Shown here piece after piece: positions 30,336 through 41,170 of a DNA stretch of 64,000 bases. Source of the DNA: Angiostrongylus vasorum (taxonomy: Eukaryota; Nematoda; Chromadorea; Rhabditida; Metastrongylidae); assembly GCA_018806985.1 (NCBI GenBank), contig JADANN010000139.1, forward strand, positions 310,001 through 374,000, in the 5' to 3' direction. A program made the translations under genes and the position numbers. The notes beneath the pieces were generated by a model. That model saw only the letters and a list, made by a program, of their open reading frames with translations. It was not told the DNA's origin and ran no database searches. Position 1 is the first letter of the stretch, and every line of letters begins with the position of its first letter.

Positions 30336-30892
30336 ATTTTGTGCGACGAAGTAAAAATTAGAAGCAACACCTTAGCAGACATATTGCGTTGGTCAAGTCG
30401 TTTTACAATTTCCATTTTGCGGAACGAGAGCGATTAGACTGGAATGGAACTGCAAAGGACACTCCTAAAACCAAGCGATAAGCATTAATTAACTGCAAGT
30501 ATGGCGAGAAATACATCTAAAAAGATGCGTAGTTAACCATGAGTAACGCTTGCCGCTGCACAGTTTTCATTATGTGATACTTCACTGATTGAGAAACTAG
30601 TTTTTCTTCTACTGAATTTCTCGAATGGATGTAACAGAGCAACATTTCCGGGCCTAAAGCATTTCATGCCCAATTTTTCTTTTGAATGAGATCGAGGTCA
30701 TTCACTTTGCAACCAGTTTAGATCCTCAGGATGGAATGTTCTTCTTATAGGGCTAGTCTTACCCTTGTTGCTTGACTTTCGAACAGACAAATTTTGCCGT
30801 ATCAACAGTTTACTTTCCACTCTTTATAGCTCTGCATAATCTTACTAAATGAGTGAGCATCAGCTGTACATCTTAGCAAGGCATGAAAGATG

Positions 30893-31128
30893 AAGGTGCG
30901 CTGCATTGATCTATTCCTCAGGGGATTTGCCACTCTGTCGACTTCATCAAGGACTCACAGTGTAGCCTACCCATATACCGAGTCAGTGTTTGCATTCCAT
31001 CACACAAGCTCATTTCTAAATTATAAACTTTCAACAGATACAGGATCTGGTTGGTCGGTGGTGCGGGATCGAACTACTGCAAGCCCAAAGTGTGTTACAC
31101 CTCTAACCACTTACGCTACACACCCCCT
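30893..31128 (-). repeat. Family A SINE copy, diverged
   Basis: Complement of a tRNA-like head (GTAGCGTAAGTGGTTAGAGG) and a TGGTCGGTGGTGCGGGATCG block, with the 3' part decayed. Confidence 0.6.
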
Positions 31129-31434
31129 GCAGCAATAGCGCCAAGTGCATTGGACCGAATGGCTGTATGAAGTATCACAGAAAGTCTAGGATATACACAA
31201 TTAAAATGTCACGACATTTTTGAATCACAGTGAAATCTTCACTGACGATGGGCCAATAAGCTCTCAAATCTGTTGGCAACATGAGATTCTATCGATACAG
31301 TTCCATATATTTAGAATATCCATATTCCTCCTTCTATTCGAAGGATGGAATAATCAACGAAACTAACGACGCTGGCTTGTTGTGTTTCAAAGTTTAGATA
31401 CGTCAAAAAGCATAAAGGTGAGGAATTGGATAAT

Positions 31435-31590
31435 TCTTGGTGTTGAACTGCGATATACAGAGGTTGATAGACCCGTCTGTTACTTGAACGGCGAAGAAGT
31501 GCGACATTCTCATTAAGAAGCTCAGTTAGAAGTAAATCTATACCTTGGCAACACCGCTCGGGCTAGTCGTGGTTAAAATCTCGCCAAGAA
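31435..31590 (+). repeat. Possible family E fragment, old
   Basis: GTTGAACTGCGATATACAGA, CATTCTCATTAAGAAGCTCA, GTAAATCTATACC keep the order of family E at low similarity. Confidence 0.35.
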
Positions 31591-31919
31591 AAAAATTGAA
31601 AATCATCAAAAATCTGATACTCTTCGTATCCCTTGATCAGATAGAGCTTATTCACAGCTTTGATGTGCGGTGATAGGGAAGAGGTATTTATCTGTTAGCC
31701 ACTTCGACTACTCGATGACTAAAGGAAGTTACAGATAACCCAAAAGTTATGGGAGCGTATATAACATTATTCTTAGCGCTGTTCCGAATTATACACATGG
31801 TCCTCAGTTTGATCATCTGCCCAGCTTAACAAAGCGCAACACTTTCTGTGGTCAATAGATTAGTACTAGACCTGTATGGGAAAAAAGAAACACCGTATGA
31901 TAGATCCACATTTCAGCGA

Positions 31920-31990
31920 AGGTCATTGCATAAGCTAGATATGCATTCCATCAACTCTAAGATTTCTAATGGAGTCAATGGCGTGACGAT
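31920..31990 (+). repeat. Family A fragment
   Basis: GTCATTGCATAAGCTAGATA, then ATGCATTCCATCAACTCTAA and a TGGAGTC block match the 3' half of family A. Confidence 0.45.
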
Positions 31991-32517
31991 GAATCTGATT
32001 ATAGTTAAACGCACTACCCTCTAGTCTTTTGTAGAGGTGACGCACAACATACACATAGAACAAGCCCATCTATATAGTAAAATCAGAGAAAGACAAGAAA
32101 CGAAGAAATCTGTTCAGAACGGGTAGGCAGGCGAGCACTATCAACGTTCGTGTGACGACGACTAGGAGAAGAGTTGGAGGCGGTAAAGGTGAATTAACTG
32201 AACTGTGATAGAACAGGACGGTCGCACTGAGTCATTCATTTATGAGTAGTTCAATTCGAATTTTGTTCAACGAATCAACCTGTAATCTCCAACTGGAAAG
32301 GCGCTAGCGGTAAGTTTGTCGAGTGGTGGTAAAGTAAACGAAACATTCATCATCATATGCCCTTGAAGAATAGATTGATGTTTCTCAAACCCGTTGTAAT
32401 TTCATGGTTGGAAATACGTGAAGGAGCCTTTCAAGTGACCATTTTCGTGTTCTACAATAAATTTTTCCGAAAGAAATCAATTAAAGAAATCCTCTTGAAC
32501 ACCAGAGTTTTTTTCTT

Positions 32518-32843
32518 TCAAATAGGTCCTCGTAAAATGTAAGTGTCTATCTGGAAGGTTCGCAAGAGAGTTTCTTGTTCAAGAACCTTCGAATTGTGTA
32601 ATTCGGCAAACTCCTTTTCGATTTCGTTGTCAACCCGGTTACGCCACATGATCATCAGGAAACCTTCCTGAGAAGTTATTCTGTTTCTATAAAGCGTCCT
32701 TGATAAAGAGCCGATACGATGTTGTTCACCAGCACGGCTGATCGAACCATGCATGACCACACACTTTTGGTTTTCGATCTCTTACGCATCGGTGACGTCT
32801 TAGCCTTTTTCACACCCGCTTTTTTCGTAGGAAGTGAGGCCAT
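32518..32843 (-). pseudogene. Small basic-protein locus with one frameshift
   Basis: An ATG follows a TTTTAG acceptor by nine bases and opens a Lys-rich N-terminus (MASLPTKKAGVKKAKTSPMR, then KRSKTK). At an AGTGTGTGG tract the frame must shift. The second frame continues for about 80 codons (HGSISRAGEQHRIGSLSRTL, then MWRNRVDNEIEKEFAELHNS) to a stop. Joined, it would be about 110 residues. Either a decayed small gene or a real one with a sequence error. Family not recognised. Confidence 0.4.
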
Positions 32844-33049
32844 TATTTTCACCTAAAATCGCCTTGAAGGACATTCACTAGAACAAAATAACTTGTTTAT
32901 TAATGTCAGTGGTAATCGAACTCGATTTTTTCGTCGTAGTTATGATTATAAGGAGCTTGTTTCGGATGTCGGATCATGTTGCATCTTTTGCCCATCATCA
33001 TTTGTACGTCCCTGATAAATGGACCAGTAGAAAAAGATCATCTTCTATC

Positions 33050-33390
33050 GTTATCAGTTCTCCTCCCATTGGTCGCCAATGATGCGTTCAAGGGTAGCAC
33101 AGTTAGTTTTGATGACTCTGGGGATTCATCGAGCACCGTATACTTCACCTAAGATCTTCGTGAAGAATTCTGCCCGTCGGATCGGCGGTGTTTCGTGACC
33201 GACATCTGCTTCTGTTTCGTGACCGACATGAAGTGGCATATATTTATTACCTGATGTTGCCCAATGATTGTCCTTAAGACTAGTCGTGAAGGCCTTCCTG
33301 GTTTTTCTACCTCTTGGCGTGCACTGCATAATCTCTAATTTTTGATCGTCAACAGATGTCGGAAATTCGGATTGCTCATTTCAATTACGG
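33050..33390 (-). pseudogene. Coding-like stretch with an in-frame TGA, family unknown
   Basis: Reads SVDDQKLEIMQCTPRGRKTR, then AFTTSLKDNHWATSG and AEFFTKILGEVYGAR, meets one TGA, and continues in the same frame IPRVIKTNCATLERIIGDQW. A 16-base direct duplication (GTTTCGTGACCGACAT near 33196 and 33216) lies inside. It probably belongs with the basic-protein locus downstream, but no clear donor was found. Confidence 0.3.
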
Positions 33391-33394
33391 AGAG

Positions 33395-33695
33395 GAGGTA
33401 GCGCAGTAGTTGGTCATGCCGTCGATCAAGAACCAAAGAAGCAAGTTGGACTCCCGCCCCAACCCTCTCTTTCAGTCCACTCCGGAACACCTTAGTCCAG
33501 CTATCTCCAAGTTTGTAAGAAGAATTTACACGAGCGGCATTCTACGACATTCATAAAGAAGCCGAAATCTTCAAGCAACAGCTGAAGCAACACCTGGAAT
33601 TTTTCGGAGACCTTTATGGATGCTGGACGCGAGGAAACGAATCGAATGCAATATGTGCTGGGATCCACACAGTAGATGTGATGACGAGTCATGTA
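33395..33695 (+). repeat. Family B copy with tRNA-like head
   Basis: Head GAGGTAGCGCAGTAGTTGGT, then CAGCTATCTCCAAG, GGCATTCTACGACATTCATA, CGAGGAAACGAATCGAATGC and TGCTGGGATCCACACAG. Confidence 0.75.
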
Positions 33696-34064
33696 AAAAA
33701 GTTTCAATTAAATGATACGGAAGAATGCTCTATCACTGTATGCTCGATAACTTCACGCATTCTCAGTTCTTATAGCCTGTTTTGCGGCTCAGTCCTTCAT
33801 CATATTGACTTCTCCAATCAGATGGCCTACTGTAGTATTGGGAGACATTCGTTCCATTGGGAGTGAATAGAACATGGGAGGCTAGTTTGCTTCATATGAG
33901 TAGCGTTCTCCTGAGAATCGTCCAAATACTGACCTTTTCACACGCGTTGCCGAAATTGACCATCCTTCGATTGCTTTGTTTTAAGTTGTAAGAACGATGT
34001 CATCAGCAACGCTAACGCAATGTAGTTACCAAGATAGACTTTCTGTTAACTTCGGCATTGGATT

Positions 34065-34440
34065 GTAAATGTGCCGTTCTCTTTTTTCAGCAACCGCGAA
34101 GTTGTTAAACAGCATACGTTTGCTTCCATACAATAACACACATAGAACACAACGGTAGCTGACGCTTCGGCAGTATCGCCTTCTTCAAAGCCGTTTTTTC
34201 ACCTGCCTTCCGCCGAGGAAGAACAGCTGCTCAGAGTTGTCAACCAAATGCGGCTCTGAGCAGCTGTTCTTCCTTGGTGGAAGGCAGGTGAAAAACGACT
34301 CGGAAGAAGGCGATGCCGCAGAAACGTCAGCTACGGTTGTGGTGTATGTGTTCTATGTGTACGGAAGTAAACATGTGCTGAATAACAAACAACCTCACGA
34401 TTGCTGAAAAAGAGAACGACACATTTATAATGCAATGTAG
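34065..34440. mobile_element. Second foldback element with hammerhead-like arms
   Basis: Near-perfect inverted arms of about 165 bp meet at CAGCTGCTCAGAG / CTCTGAGCAGCTG with a 17-base loop near 34230. Each arm contains a GAAGAAGGCGAT...GCCG...GTCAGCTAC block that resembles the family D core but with changed invariant bases. A 12-base direct repeat, GCAATGTAGTTA, occurs outside near 34019 and 34432. Confidence 0.65.
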
Positions 34441-34869
34441 TTAATTGGCAACCATCGGCAACCAATCCCAAGTGATTCCACTCCGGCTGTTGCCAGAACT
34501 TCTCGAACGTAGATGTGAATAACCTTCGCGAGATGTAATAGCTTTTCCAGAACCAACTTTTTTCTTGGTGGTCATGTTGTTGAAGAATATCGAAAATTTG
34601 GTTATGAATGATCTGTGTAGTCCACAAAAGATTTTTGTGTGCTGATTGTGGAAATTCAGGGTTGTTCTTCTATGACTACTCACATCTTCTCAAGTGACCT
34701 AAAGAAGTTACAGAAGTCGATTAAGGAAAGGATACCAGAAAAAAATGACAGCAAGAAGTTGTGCAACATAACGGTATAAAGGTAGTAAGCAATAGCAATT
34801 TTTCCTGACGTTAATTCTAGACCCGAATTTAAGATAAGAGACGGGTATCGCTGTGATAGTGTTTTCCTT

Positions 34870-35215
34870 TATTACACGGGCTGCCCAAGCTACCCACGCG
34901 GTGATTCGATTCTACCCGGGCCAATCATGCCTCTCATCCGTTTGGGGCAGGGAACTTAGAACAGGGTTTTCTTGAACAAACTTATTTTTCTAATCCACGT
35001 GGAAGCGTTTTAGTACGGCTATTCTGGGGTTCCACGGAAACTGACTAGACCAGCATTCAATTACATCAGTGGCGAAGACAAAAAATCCTTTACCAGCAGC
35101 CGAAACCGCACGTCAGAAAAATTCGAAAAAATTTTCTGGACGGTGGATGCAAAATCGAATGTAAGAAGTACTGGAATCTGTGCTGCGTAACAGATATAAT
35201 GCTGCGTCGTGTGAT
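34870..35215 (+). repeat. Family B copy
   Basis: Head remnant CGGTGATTCGATTCTACCCG, then GGAAGCGTTTTAGTACGGCT, CCAGCATTCAATTACATCAG and GTAAGAAGTACTGGAATCTG. Confidence 0.6.
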
Positions 35216-35384
35216 AAAAAAAATTCTTAGCAACGTCGTGATCCTTCTCTGTTTGTGCAGGTAATTGAAGATCCCACAGAAAGAAAGGCTGGTAAAACAC
35301 CACATGACGTTGTATGACTTGTCTGGATACTATTTTGCTGTGGCATTCTATTCAGCTATTTTGATTAGGGAATAGAAGGGGAGA

Positions 35385-35660
35385 GTATAGCTCAGGGCTT
35401 AGAGGCATCCCATAATAATCGTAGTCGTGGTCCGATCTTGCGCTCCGAGCTAACCAAGCTCACCATTATTCCAGAAGCAAAACATTGGTGCCAAAGTTGC
35501 CCTGTAAGATAGTTCCTGATTTGACGAATCGGTATGCCACCGCAACTCAGTGGATAGGCCAAGTATGCATTCGAACCTCTGTGATCATCTGTGGAGTCGA
35601 ATGCATAGCGCATCCCATGGGGATTGTGATTCAACGTCAACCGCCTTGCTCTTTAGTTCT
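35385..35660 (+). repeat. Family A-related SINE copy
   Basis: Head AGTATAGCTCAGGGCTTAGA, core ACATTGGTGCCAAAGTTGCC, then GTATGCATTCGAACCTC and GTCGAATGCATAGCGCATCC. The tail reads CAACCGCCTTGC, an older subfamily variant. Confidence 0.65.
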
Positions 35661-36589
35661 ACTATAACAGCATTCTTATCGGGCATAGATAAACGAGCGC
35701 TTCGAATAAATAGCAACTAAATTTGCATTTGAGGTTCTTAAGTTCATGAGTTTTGCAGGAGGTTCTGCTCACTCGAAAGACAAGAATGCTGTGATATTTT
35801 TGGTCTTAAATCTTTGTGAAGAGTTCTTATTGTCGAGCTGATATCTCTAATAGCCCTGAACCCATGGTGTACCAGAATATTCCTCCGAACTTATTACTGT
35901 CTTTTTGACCAGTAGAACTCGAGCTTTCCTGTTATTTATGGATGCCAATTGTTTTGCAGTTGAACCATACGGTTATATTGCCCGTAAGGCTAAGTTCTCG
36001 CTAAACACTTCGAATCGAATGTATTGCCAACATCTCGCGAGACATTTCTTCGGCCAAAGAGCCAATGCTATCGTTTCATTATTACATCTACACTTTGTTT
36101 CCAATTGATTCATTAATTGGTTGAAAGAGACGTATTTGGAAGGAACCTTTGTTTCAAAATAGCGAAGGAATGTCTACAATGTTCCATGAGAACGAAGTTA
36201 TTTATTGACAGGCCTTTGATGTTGATGAACTGGTAGGAAACTTGTCCCTGAATAAATTGCAGAGTATGACTGGAACTGTTTTTTTCTATTGACTGTATTA
36301 ATCTACTAAAAAATGCATTTGGGTGGTTTGCAGCTTCCACGATCCTGAGTAGGAACTGCGAAATAGAAAGTAGAGAATTCATTACCAATGTTGGTTCACT
36401 CAAATTGAGAATAAGTCACACCTTCTTAGCAAGCCTCTCTCTGGTGTGCAAAACGTGACAAAAAGAGTCCTCAAGTTCTTAGGGGGAAATTATTGACCAA
36501 GTAGCAATATGAGATTATGCCGGTGTCTCCTTCGTAAATATAGGCCAACTAACTCTTAAGCATGAAGTAACCATAAAAAATAACAAAGC

Positions 36590-36830
36590 CTTCGATGTCG
36601 ATCCATTCCTCGAGGATCTGCTAAGCACATGACTTTATTAGAATCCGCAAACGTGTTTGAATGCCTATTTCGCCTGTCATTTGTTTGCGGTGGGCTACCA
36701 GTTTATGAAGCCAGTGATTTTTTATCTTCCAAGACAATTACGTTAGCAATTTAACGGCCATGGAGGGAGAGAATGATTGATTCGACTAGGGCGCTTGAGG
36801 TAGCTCCAACCTTTACGTAAGCACATCCCT
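36590..36830 (-). repeat. Family A copy, decayed
   Basis: Matches in order CCTCGAGGATCTGC, GAATGCCTATTTCGCC, GCGGTGGGCTACC and GGCCATGGAGGGAGAGAATG. Head poorly kept. Confidence 0.5.
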
Positions 36831-37084
36831 CAGGCATGCATTTATGTGTACGACTAGCCACCTGGAAGTAAGTTTAACTTCCACCAAAAAGTTGAGAAAA
36901 GCAACGTGGGTACCGCCTTGCCAAAAATGGTAGAAAAAACCTTAGAACCTACGAAAGCGTTTCGCTCGTTTCTGGCCAGCGAAGCTCACTTGATAGCTCT
37001 GGCGCTTGACAGCGATTGATTGACTAACGAAGTTGCAAGTGATGACAATGATGTTTTCAAGGGTCGTTCACAACTGTGGACGCA

Positions 37085-37335
37085 GCCGGAGAAGCACTGA
37101 AGAAGTGTCTTATAATAAACGTCTAGTCGTTGGTTCGATCTGGCGCCGTGAAAATAAAACCGTCTATCTCTGCGAGGTCGTAATATGTTACCACAGTTGT
37201 TTGAGAGGATAGGAACAATGTGTTCGCACATTGGTGAGCTTCCTAAAGTCACTGCTTATGACAAGAAAATCATTTTAGTCACCATTGTGATGGTTAATGG
37301 AGTCGAATGCATAATTCATTCCTAACAGATCGATC
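37085..37335 (+). repeat. Family A copy, decayed
   Basis: B box in CGTTGGTTCGATCTGGCG, core CACAGTTGTTTGAGAGGATA and GGAGTCGAATGCATAATTCA. Tail CGATCAACGTCC. Confidence 0.55.
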
Positions 37336-37572
37336 AACGTCCATTCAACATACAAGCATAGAAAACCTTTGAATTGAACGCCTGCAAAAAAAAGGTTTAC
37401 GCTTAGGACACATGAAGCACCTTTCTCAGAGAAGAAAATAAGTCATCTCTTGCATCATCATCTACTCCGTCTTCCGCCTCTTTGCATAAACTCGAAAACA
37501 TAAAACTTGGGTAGACCAATGATATGAATGGGTCCAATTGACATTAGTGGAAGTTAGGCAGACGGCCAGGAG

Positions 37573-37850
37573 GCGTGTGTGGCGCAGTAGTCGGAGGCGC
37601 CATGCAACACACGTGGAATCGATCCGCGCGCGCATGGCTCACCAGGCCCTCCATCCTTCCGAAGTCGGCAAAGTTGTACCAGACTTGTCTGGGAGGATAG
37701 CAGAACTGGTTCGATACATCGGTAGGCCACCGTGAGTCATTGGGAAGGCCAGGTATGCATTCAATCACCTGCAAACGATACCTAGTGAAGTCGGATGCAT
37801 GGCGAATCCCTCAGGGATTGATCAGTTTTATCCTTCTTATCTTTTTGTGC
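37573..37850 (+). repeat. Family A SINE copy, well preserved
   Basis: Head GCGTGTGTGGCGCAGTAGTC, B-box region GGAATCGATCCGCG, core GTACCAGACTTGTCTGGGAG, ATGCATTCAATCACCTGC, then GATTGATCAG and a TTATCC tail. Confidence 0.85.
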
Positions 37851-38689
37851 ACTTGTTGGCTGTCCTGGTGGCTTCTATTTTGTGGAACTTTTTTTTACTA
37901 TTCGGATTTCGACTTTCGATTTTCGATTTCGGACTCTTCTCAACATTTTTCAGTTAAGTTATCCCTATGAAATTTTATCCACTACGATGGTTTCATAACT
38001 TATTGCTTACAATACTTGGATGGCCCATGCTTTCATGAGATGTTGGCTCAAATGTTCGTTTCAATCATTTCGTTTTCCGTAAACCGTCATCTATAAGGGT
38101 TTACATGTTCAATCACTGATTCGATTGCGACTTGAGAATCAGTCATCTTCTCATGCCACTCTCACTATGAATGTTAGTGTGGCTTGCCTTGAAACACGAG
38201 CTGGTTATTCTAGGGCCTTCCTATCTTAAAGCCAATGATAGTCAGCGGCTTCTGTGGATCGGTGAGAAGCTTGCTAACAGAAGATTAGCTTATCCAGAGT
38301 GCTCGGCAGTCACAGTTCTTCCACAATAGCAGTGATTTCGATGCTGGCACGATTCTTGCGATTAGCCAATCCATCGATGTAGGACGACTTAAGTAACCGA
38401 ATGCTCGTTACATATCATCGAATAAAATAGAAAAAAAGATTTCATATGATTAATTTGCTTATTGGCTTACCATGTAATGTTTCATGGAGCTCCTCACCAA
38501 AAAACACTTTCAGCTCTCGATGCTACTAAATACCTGTGGTGTCAAAGCTTGTCAAAAAAAATCGCTATCGACTTTGAATCCTCATCTTTAAGTACACATA
38601 TCCTAACTCACCACCATTTTGTTGACTGTGATAAAAAAATATTGGGATATATACACCTTTAACGGTTTAATAAAAAGCTTATTTATTCC

Positions 38690-39105
38690 ACTATGACACA
38701 ATTCTCCTCCAAACGGTTTACCGCCTCATCGTGGCTGGGAGGTGTTCCTGAGTGTCGGGCTGCAATGTACAGCGGGGGATTCATCCCCTCCCCTAACAGG
38801 GTCTCCCAAGCTGAGAAGGAGCCCTGCGTTTCCATCATTCCATCAGGAAGCCCAGCTAAGCGTAAACAAATACCAGGATCCACCACCGTCTTAGTATCAA
38901 AATAGTCGCATGGTGGCAAATGTCCCTCTGATCCACAAAGGCGGGACTGCCTGTGGTGGTGACGACTTGGGCAGACTTTGGCCTGGCTGACCTCGGGACT
39001 TCAGAGAACCGCAATTGCTAAAGCAGCAAATCTCCGAAAAAAAATGAAAATTATGCTGAGGCCGGCACAACCAGTGAAGACGGGCCATTCAAATATCCAA
39101 GTAGT
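38690..39105 (+). repeat. Family E repeat
   Basis: CGCCTCATCGTGGCTGGGAG to TGAAGACGGGCCATTCAAAT. The minus-strand frame is conserved at VVDPGICLRLAGLPDG and then shifted. Confidence 0.8.
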
Positions 39106-39279
39106 ATGATATAATTCTTAACTTTCGAAGATCATGAATTTTCTTTTGGAAACTCTAGAATGCCGAAATCTTTCCCATCAGGTTTTCAGTCAACCGACAG
39201 TCGTTTTCCCTATGCATTGCTGTCTACTACCGTAGAACTGATCTCTGTCACCACAGGGATGCTGAAATACGAGTGAAAC

Positions 39280-39345
39280 TCGGAAGCTCACTTGAGATTC
39301 GAACCTGCGACTACCCTTACTGAGGGCTTAAACGCTGTCTAGTAC
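39280..39345 (-). repeat. tRNA-like remnant with B box
   Basis: Minus strand GCAGGTTCGAATCTCAAGTG contains GTTCGAATC. The acceptor stem is absent. Confidence 0.35.
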
Positions 39346-39373
39346 CAATCCAGGTGTTTGCTTTAACTTTCTC

Positions 39374-39505
39374 TCAGCCAGTTTTTTTTGCTCTATAGGG
39401 GCAATCAGCATTCATCCGACGAAAGGAATCAATAAAAATATTAACAATAATAAGCCTGAATTTCTGCCAATTGACCGGAACAGGTCGCCGACGTTGCAGT
39501 TCTTC
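39374..39505 (-). CDS. Last exon of the same unidentified minus-strand gene
   Basis: Acceptor GAAATGCAG|GAA in phase 0, matching the previous exon, and 43 codons to a TGA stop. It begins EELQRRRPVPVNWQKF and continues IIVNIFIDSFRRM, an amphipathic helix-like stretch. No known domain recognised. Confidence 0.45.
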   Translation of the reverse strand, partial: EELQRRRPVPVNWQKFRLIIVNIFIDSFRRMNADCPYRAKKTG

Positions 39506-39565
39506 CTGCATTTCGCTATTCGCAGCAGTCGAAAAGAAGTAATTTGGACGATTTTCTCTACTCAC

Positions 39566-39728
39566 CATCAAGTAGACAATATAACACATTTCTGAGGCCA
39601 ATTTAGTAGCGGAAATTATATCGATTCCATGTTTTTGTTCAAACTTTAAGTAGAACGTCGGAAACTTTCTTAGAGAATACAATTTTCTTTGTACATCACA
39701 GTGCAATGATTGGGCGAATTGCTTTTTT
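39566..39728 (-). CDS. Penultimate exon of an unidentified minus-strand gene
   Basis: Acceptor TTTTGGCAG|A and a strong TTGATG|GTGAGT donor enclose 54 codons in phase. The translation includes FAQSLHCDVQRKLYSLRKFP and ends MCYIVYLM. A 60-base intron, typical of nematodes, separates it from the next exon. I do not recognise the family. The Penelope-like relic starts about 20 bp upstream, so earlier exons would lie beyond it. Confidence 0.5.
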
Positions 39729-39744
39729 CTGCCAAAAGAACTGT

Positions 39745-40300
39745 TGAGCAGATTTAGCTCAATTCATGCGACGCTAATCCAGCTTGTTTTCCTTGGTTTT
39801 CTGATTCGTGTCGAATCCTACGAAACTTGCCAAGTGATGCCATTTTCTTCTAGACGATTTCTATCGAAGACAAGGATAGTAACTTCTACTTCAAAAGCTT
39901 CCGTGTTATGTCTACGTGTCCAATGCACGCCCAGTGGAGTATTTGGCTTAACTTTAAGTTTACCAAGTAGATCTTGTTTTATACGGGCGAAGAGTGGTCT
40001 ACCCGTTTCGCCAATCTATTCTTCCTTTACAATCACAAGCTTTGCAAGAAATTAGGTACACCGTACCCAAACGCGTGCAATCACCGGCTCTACCGTCGAG
40101 GCAAATTATAGAATTTTGTGTTGTACATAGACGGTCATACAGGTGCTTGCGAACTCGCTGGTGTTATGCAGTGCTCGGTAGTATTTCTGTCACTGTTACC
40201 CAATTCCGTATGCCGGCATTTCTTAAGCAACGTTTTATAGATGCACCATTTCTTTGCAAATGAAGAAAAGCATAAACGAAACCTTATTGTGACTAAAATT
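39745..40300 (-). mobile_element. Penelope-like retroelement relic (RT-GIY-YIG junction)
   Basis: Broken frames read KRCLRNAGIRNWVTVTEIL, then RKHLYDRLCTTQNSIICLDG, DCTRLGTVYLISCKACD and GRPLFARIKQDLLGKLKVKP. This is the C-terminal region of Penelope-like elements: a Cys-containing linker, the GTVYLISC strand of the GIY-YIG nuclease and the GETGRPL-like segment. Stops and shifts show it is dead. A hammerhead-like core lies about 340 bp away. Confidence 0.75.
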
Positions 40301-40636
40301 ATCGCTTGCGGGCTTGGATCTTCCTTTAGCCCTATTCCTATAGATACATTCCAAGAATCTGAAAATGAACCGAAGGGGAAACGCCTCGTTATCACGCGTG
40401 ATCTCATGCAGTACTTCACACTGACATTTTAATGTGAGCGAGCCACATTACGCTTCCATGTGAGCTCTGCGCGGTTCATCTCCAGGTGACAAACTTGGTG
40501 AAAGGCTCATAGAAAGCCGTGGAAACGCTAAGGAGGTATTTTGTTTTCAATGTGATTGAAATCTTGGTCTAGCGTCCTCCTATTTGGTTACAGAGGTTTC
40601 GGCTTCGTAGATTGCACCCAACTACATTTCCATCCT

Positions 40637-40665
40637 CTGAAGAGGGCGAAATCCGCCGAAACGTC
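40637..40665 (+). ncRNA. Hammerhead-like core between Penelope and RTE relics
   Basis: CTGAAGA, stem II GGCG-AAATC-CGCC, GAAAC and GTC are all present in order. No convincing stem I flanks it, so only the core survives. Confidence 0.4.
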
Positions 40666-41170
40666 ATCTTTCCGTCGATAGGATATAAAGTATCGTCTCT
40701 TTCCGCTCATCAAGAATATAGTGAATTAATCCACTTCTCTTTACCCCGATTCGGGTTGCTATATAGAACGCTTCGTCTTCTTCTTCGTCATGGCTTAATG
40801 TTGATGCATAGAGGATGAGGATCTTCAAAGCTAGTGTTGATCCACACCTCTTCAACCGTAAACGTCCGATACGAGTTGTTAGTTGTTCGAATGAACCAAT
40901 GTTCATGGTCAAACTCGTGTTGTAGAGGACGTCGACACCGCCAACTCCGCTATTGTCGCATGTTCCGAAGAACAATTCTTCTCAATTCTTCTCCGGTCTC
41001 ACGGACAGCGTTAAATGGGCAGTGTTTTCCTGTCTCAGACAGTCCGATCACGTCGCACCTATATAATCAGATCCCTAATAGACGACTGAAATGCAAGAAG
41101 CGCGCATTACAAGTGCAGGTTGCCACATTGTTGGATTGTAGTTCCACGATATTTGCGTGGTCTTGAGTAG
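40664..41170 (-). mobile_element. RTE-type non-LTR retrotransposon relic (endonuclease N-terminus)
   Basis: Frames read VATCTCNARF, DVIGLSETGKHCPFNAV, FFGTCDNSGVGGVDVLYNTS and FEQLTTRIGRLRLKRCGS. This is the start of the apurinic-type endonuclease of nematode RTE elements (TYNARTL, DVIGLTETR, GVGGVGVLVN). It is truncated and frameshifted, with no reverse transcriptase nearby. Confidence 0.75.

Noticed and set aside
36113..36403. 96-codon minus-strand open frame
   Set aside because: No domain, no clear splice sites and no neighbouring exons; kept only as a note.
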